DNA of 5,828 nucleotides. It comes from Schaedlerella sp. Its GTDB lineage: Bacteria > Bacillota > Clostridia > Lachnospirales > Lachnospiraceae. The notes below the pieces were generated by a model. The model did no database searches and was not told the origin of the DNA. It was given only the letters and a program-made list of their open reading frames with translations. Below, in pieces: positions 4,406 to 5,828 of the stretch. Numbering within the stretch: position 1 is the stretch's first letter; each line of letters starts with the position of its first letter. The stretch lies in the NCBI GenBank assembly GCA_020024595.1, contig JAHHTO010000153.1, positions 1-5,828 on the forward strand, read 5' to 3'. The position numbers and the translations under genes were made by a program.

Positions 4406-5828
4406 TTACAGAACATTATATTTCTTTACAATTGCATTCATTATATCCCATTTCGTTTCCATATCAGATACCAACTTAAACTGTGTTCGACATCTATCTA
4501 GGTTATGGTTTTCTCTATGAGTTTTAAAGTAAATATCTCCTTGCAAATAATCAGTTAAGAACCTCATTCCACACTCAAAAGTCATTACTTTTGCGCCTGT
4601 CGGAAGCAATTCAATTTCTTTTGAGGTTAATTGTCCATCACAACCTTCAATGAATCCTTTCGTATAAATATCAAATAATTCCATATCACACCAAACCTTA
4701 TCAAGATCTGGCTCATCCTCTGCGCCTGTGCTTGCACCAAAGCGGATTGAATCTCCAAAATCATTCATTGCAAGACCGGGCATAACAGTATCTAGATCAA
4801 TCACACAGATTCCTCTGTGAGTTTCATTATCAATCATAATGTTGTTCAATTTTGTATCATTATGTGTAACACGAAGCGGTAAGTCACCCTTGGCAAGCAT
4901 ATCACCAAATATGTTTGCCAAATCTTCATGTGCCAGTACAAAATTTATCTCATCCTGAACAGAAGCGGCACGTCCACAGATATCATCGGCTACGGCTTTT
5001 TTGAATACTTTAAAACGGGCTTTTGTATCATGGAAACCACTGATTGTTTCATGCAGTGTTTCTGCAGGATAATCTGCCAAGAGTTTCTGAAAATTACCAA
5101 AAGATATCGCACTTTGATAAAAATCTTCCGGACTTTCTACCTGATCATAACTCGTAGCATCTTCAATGAAATTATAGCATCTCCAGTATTCTCTTTCTGA
5201 ATCTACGAAAAATGGTTTTCCATCTTTTGTTAGATTCACATTCAGCGTTTCTCTGTCAGGATCTCCTCCATTTAGAATAATCTTTTTTCTAAGAAAAGAG
5301 GTTATTTTTAAAATATTCTCCATTAATTCTTCTGGTTTCGTAAAAATGCTTTTATTCATGCGTTGAAGAATAGCATGTTTCTCTGTTTCAGAATCCTTTT
5401 TGAACGTTACTAAAAATGTATCATTGATATGACCATTTCCATAACGAACTGCTTTCATTACTACTCCATCTAGTTGGAAGTTAAGCAATGCTTCACTCAT
5501 CCCACACCATACTTTTTCTGGATAGATACCTTCATCTTTCAGTTTCTGAATTGCATTCACAACCACTTGTTTATCTTTTTTGTATGTTACACCATACCAT
5601 TTATCGTTTGAAGTAAGTACAGAAACTGTTGCGCGTCCATTCTTTAATAAATTACTTACTACAGTTGGAAGGAAATATTCACATTTCAATGGATTCGTTT
5701 TCAGATTTTCTTCTAAAAATGTGGAAAAATCAGTTTTAATCTCTTGTAAAAAATTTTTTGAGAATCCCCACATATTCATGGAAACGATTGTATCCACTGG
5801 CAAATTTGTCCATGTAGCTCCATCATCT
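4406..5828 (-). CDS. Fused sugar nucleotidyltransferase / NahK-like phosphotransferase, 5' partial
   Basis: The reading frame enters from the right edge of the window and ends at TAA 4408-4406. The TTG at 5803 is not the start, because conserved sequence (DDGATWTN, then LPVDTIVSMNMWGF) continues to the edge. Bases 5828 to about 5505 encode the C-terminal end of a nucleotide-sugar nucleotidyltransferase (VSMNMWGF; LPTVVSNLLKNGRATVSVL; WYGVTYKKDKQVV). From about 5500 to the stop there is a complete aminoglycoside-phosphotransferase-fold kinase resembling N-acetylhexosamine 1-kinase. Its elements are the nucleotide-loop region YGNGHINDTF (about 5443-5414), the catalytic loop THNDTKLNN (catalytic Asp at 4858-4856), the metal-binding VIDLDTVMPG (Asp at 4798-4796 and 4792-4790) and NDFGDSIRFG. 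The inferred job is to phosphorylate a sugar such as GlcNAc or GalNAc at C1 and then activate it to a nucleotide sugar, in the cytoplasm. The true substrate is unknown. It converges on dapA and has no functional link to it. Confidence 0.88.
   Translation of the reverse strand, partial: DDGATWTNLPVDTIVSMNMWGFSKNFLQEIKTDFSTFLEENLKTNPLKCEYFLPTVVSNLLKNGRATVSVLTSNDKWYGVTYKKDKQVVVNAIQKLKDEGIYPEKVWCGMSEALLNFQLDGVVMKAVRYGNGHINDTFLVTFKKDSETEKHAILQRMNKSIFTKPEELMENILKITSFLRKKIILNGGDPDRETLNVNLTKDGKPFFVDSEREYWRCYNFIEDATSYDQVESPEDFYQSAISFGNFQKLLADYPAETLHETISGFHDTKARFKVFKKAVADDICGRAASVQDEINFVLAHEDLANIFGDMLAKGDLPLRVTHNDTKLNNIMIDNETHRGICVIDLDTVMPGLAMNDFGDSIRFGASTGAEDEPDLDKVWCDMELFDIYTKGFIEGCDGQLTSKEIELLPTGAKVMTFECGMRFLTDYLQGDIYFKTHRENHNLDRCRTQFKLVSDMETKWDIMNAIVKKYNVL

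Noticed and set aside
4928..5200. Plus-strand frame of 90 codons
   Set aside because: It is antisense to the kinase domain, which has clear conserved motifs on the other strand.

Overview
The window looks like chromosomal DNA of a low-to-moderate GC Gram-positive anaerobe, most likely a gut clostridium of the Lachnospiraceae. This is inferred from strong AGGAGG-type ribosome binding sites, the A-rich codon use, the PadR + HAAS/DUF3887 gene pair, a DUF5105-like lipoprotein, and a fused sugar nucleotidyltransferase/NahK-like kinase. No mobile element, CRISPR array, tRNA or rRNA is visible.

Layout from left to right. (1) Bases 1-459 are the 3' part of a gene for the two-[2Fe-2S] subunit of a xanthine-dehydrogenase-type molybdenum hydroxylase. 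About 190 bases of apparently decayed sequence and a strong terminator (653-689) follow it. (2) A near-consensus promoter (749-777) drives a two-gene operon: a PadR-family repressor and a single-pass membrane protein with an N-terminal HAAS/DUF1700-like domain and a C-terminal DUF3887-like domain. The PadR gene appears to start at an unusual CTG codon at 895. (3) Bases 1879-2590 hold no confident gene. They contain short broken reading frames, a 21-bp tandem duplication, an undecided 94-codon minus-strand frame, a possible relic of a lipoprotein gene and a terminator. (4) Bases 2591-3265 encode a lipoprotein of the DUF5105 type. (5) dapA, for 4-hydroxy-tetrahydrodipicolinate synthase, has its own promoter with an extended -10 and a very short leader, so it has no lysine riboswitch. 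It ends in a terminator and is not followed by dapB. (6) Converging on dapA from the right is the 3' part of a minus-strand gene in which the C-terminal end of a sugar-1-phosphate nucleotidyltransferase is fused to an aminoglycoside-phosphotransferase-fold kinase resembling N-acetylhexosamine 1-kinase. A perfect 11-bp hairpin lies beyond its stop codon.

The genes do not form one pathway. The blocks are purine or other heterocycle oxidation (1), envelope-associated regulation and unknown surface functions (2 and 4), diaminopimelate/lysine synthesis (5), and amino-sugar salvage and activation (6). Each block has its own promoter or terminator. I see no convincing new multi-gene system. The points most worth checking are the CTG start of padR, the symmetrical elements at the padR and dapA promoters, the possible lipoprotein relic and the decayed gaps.
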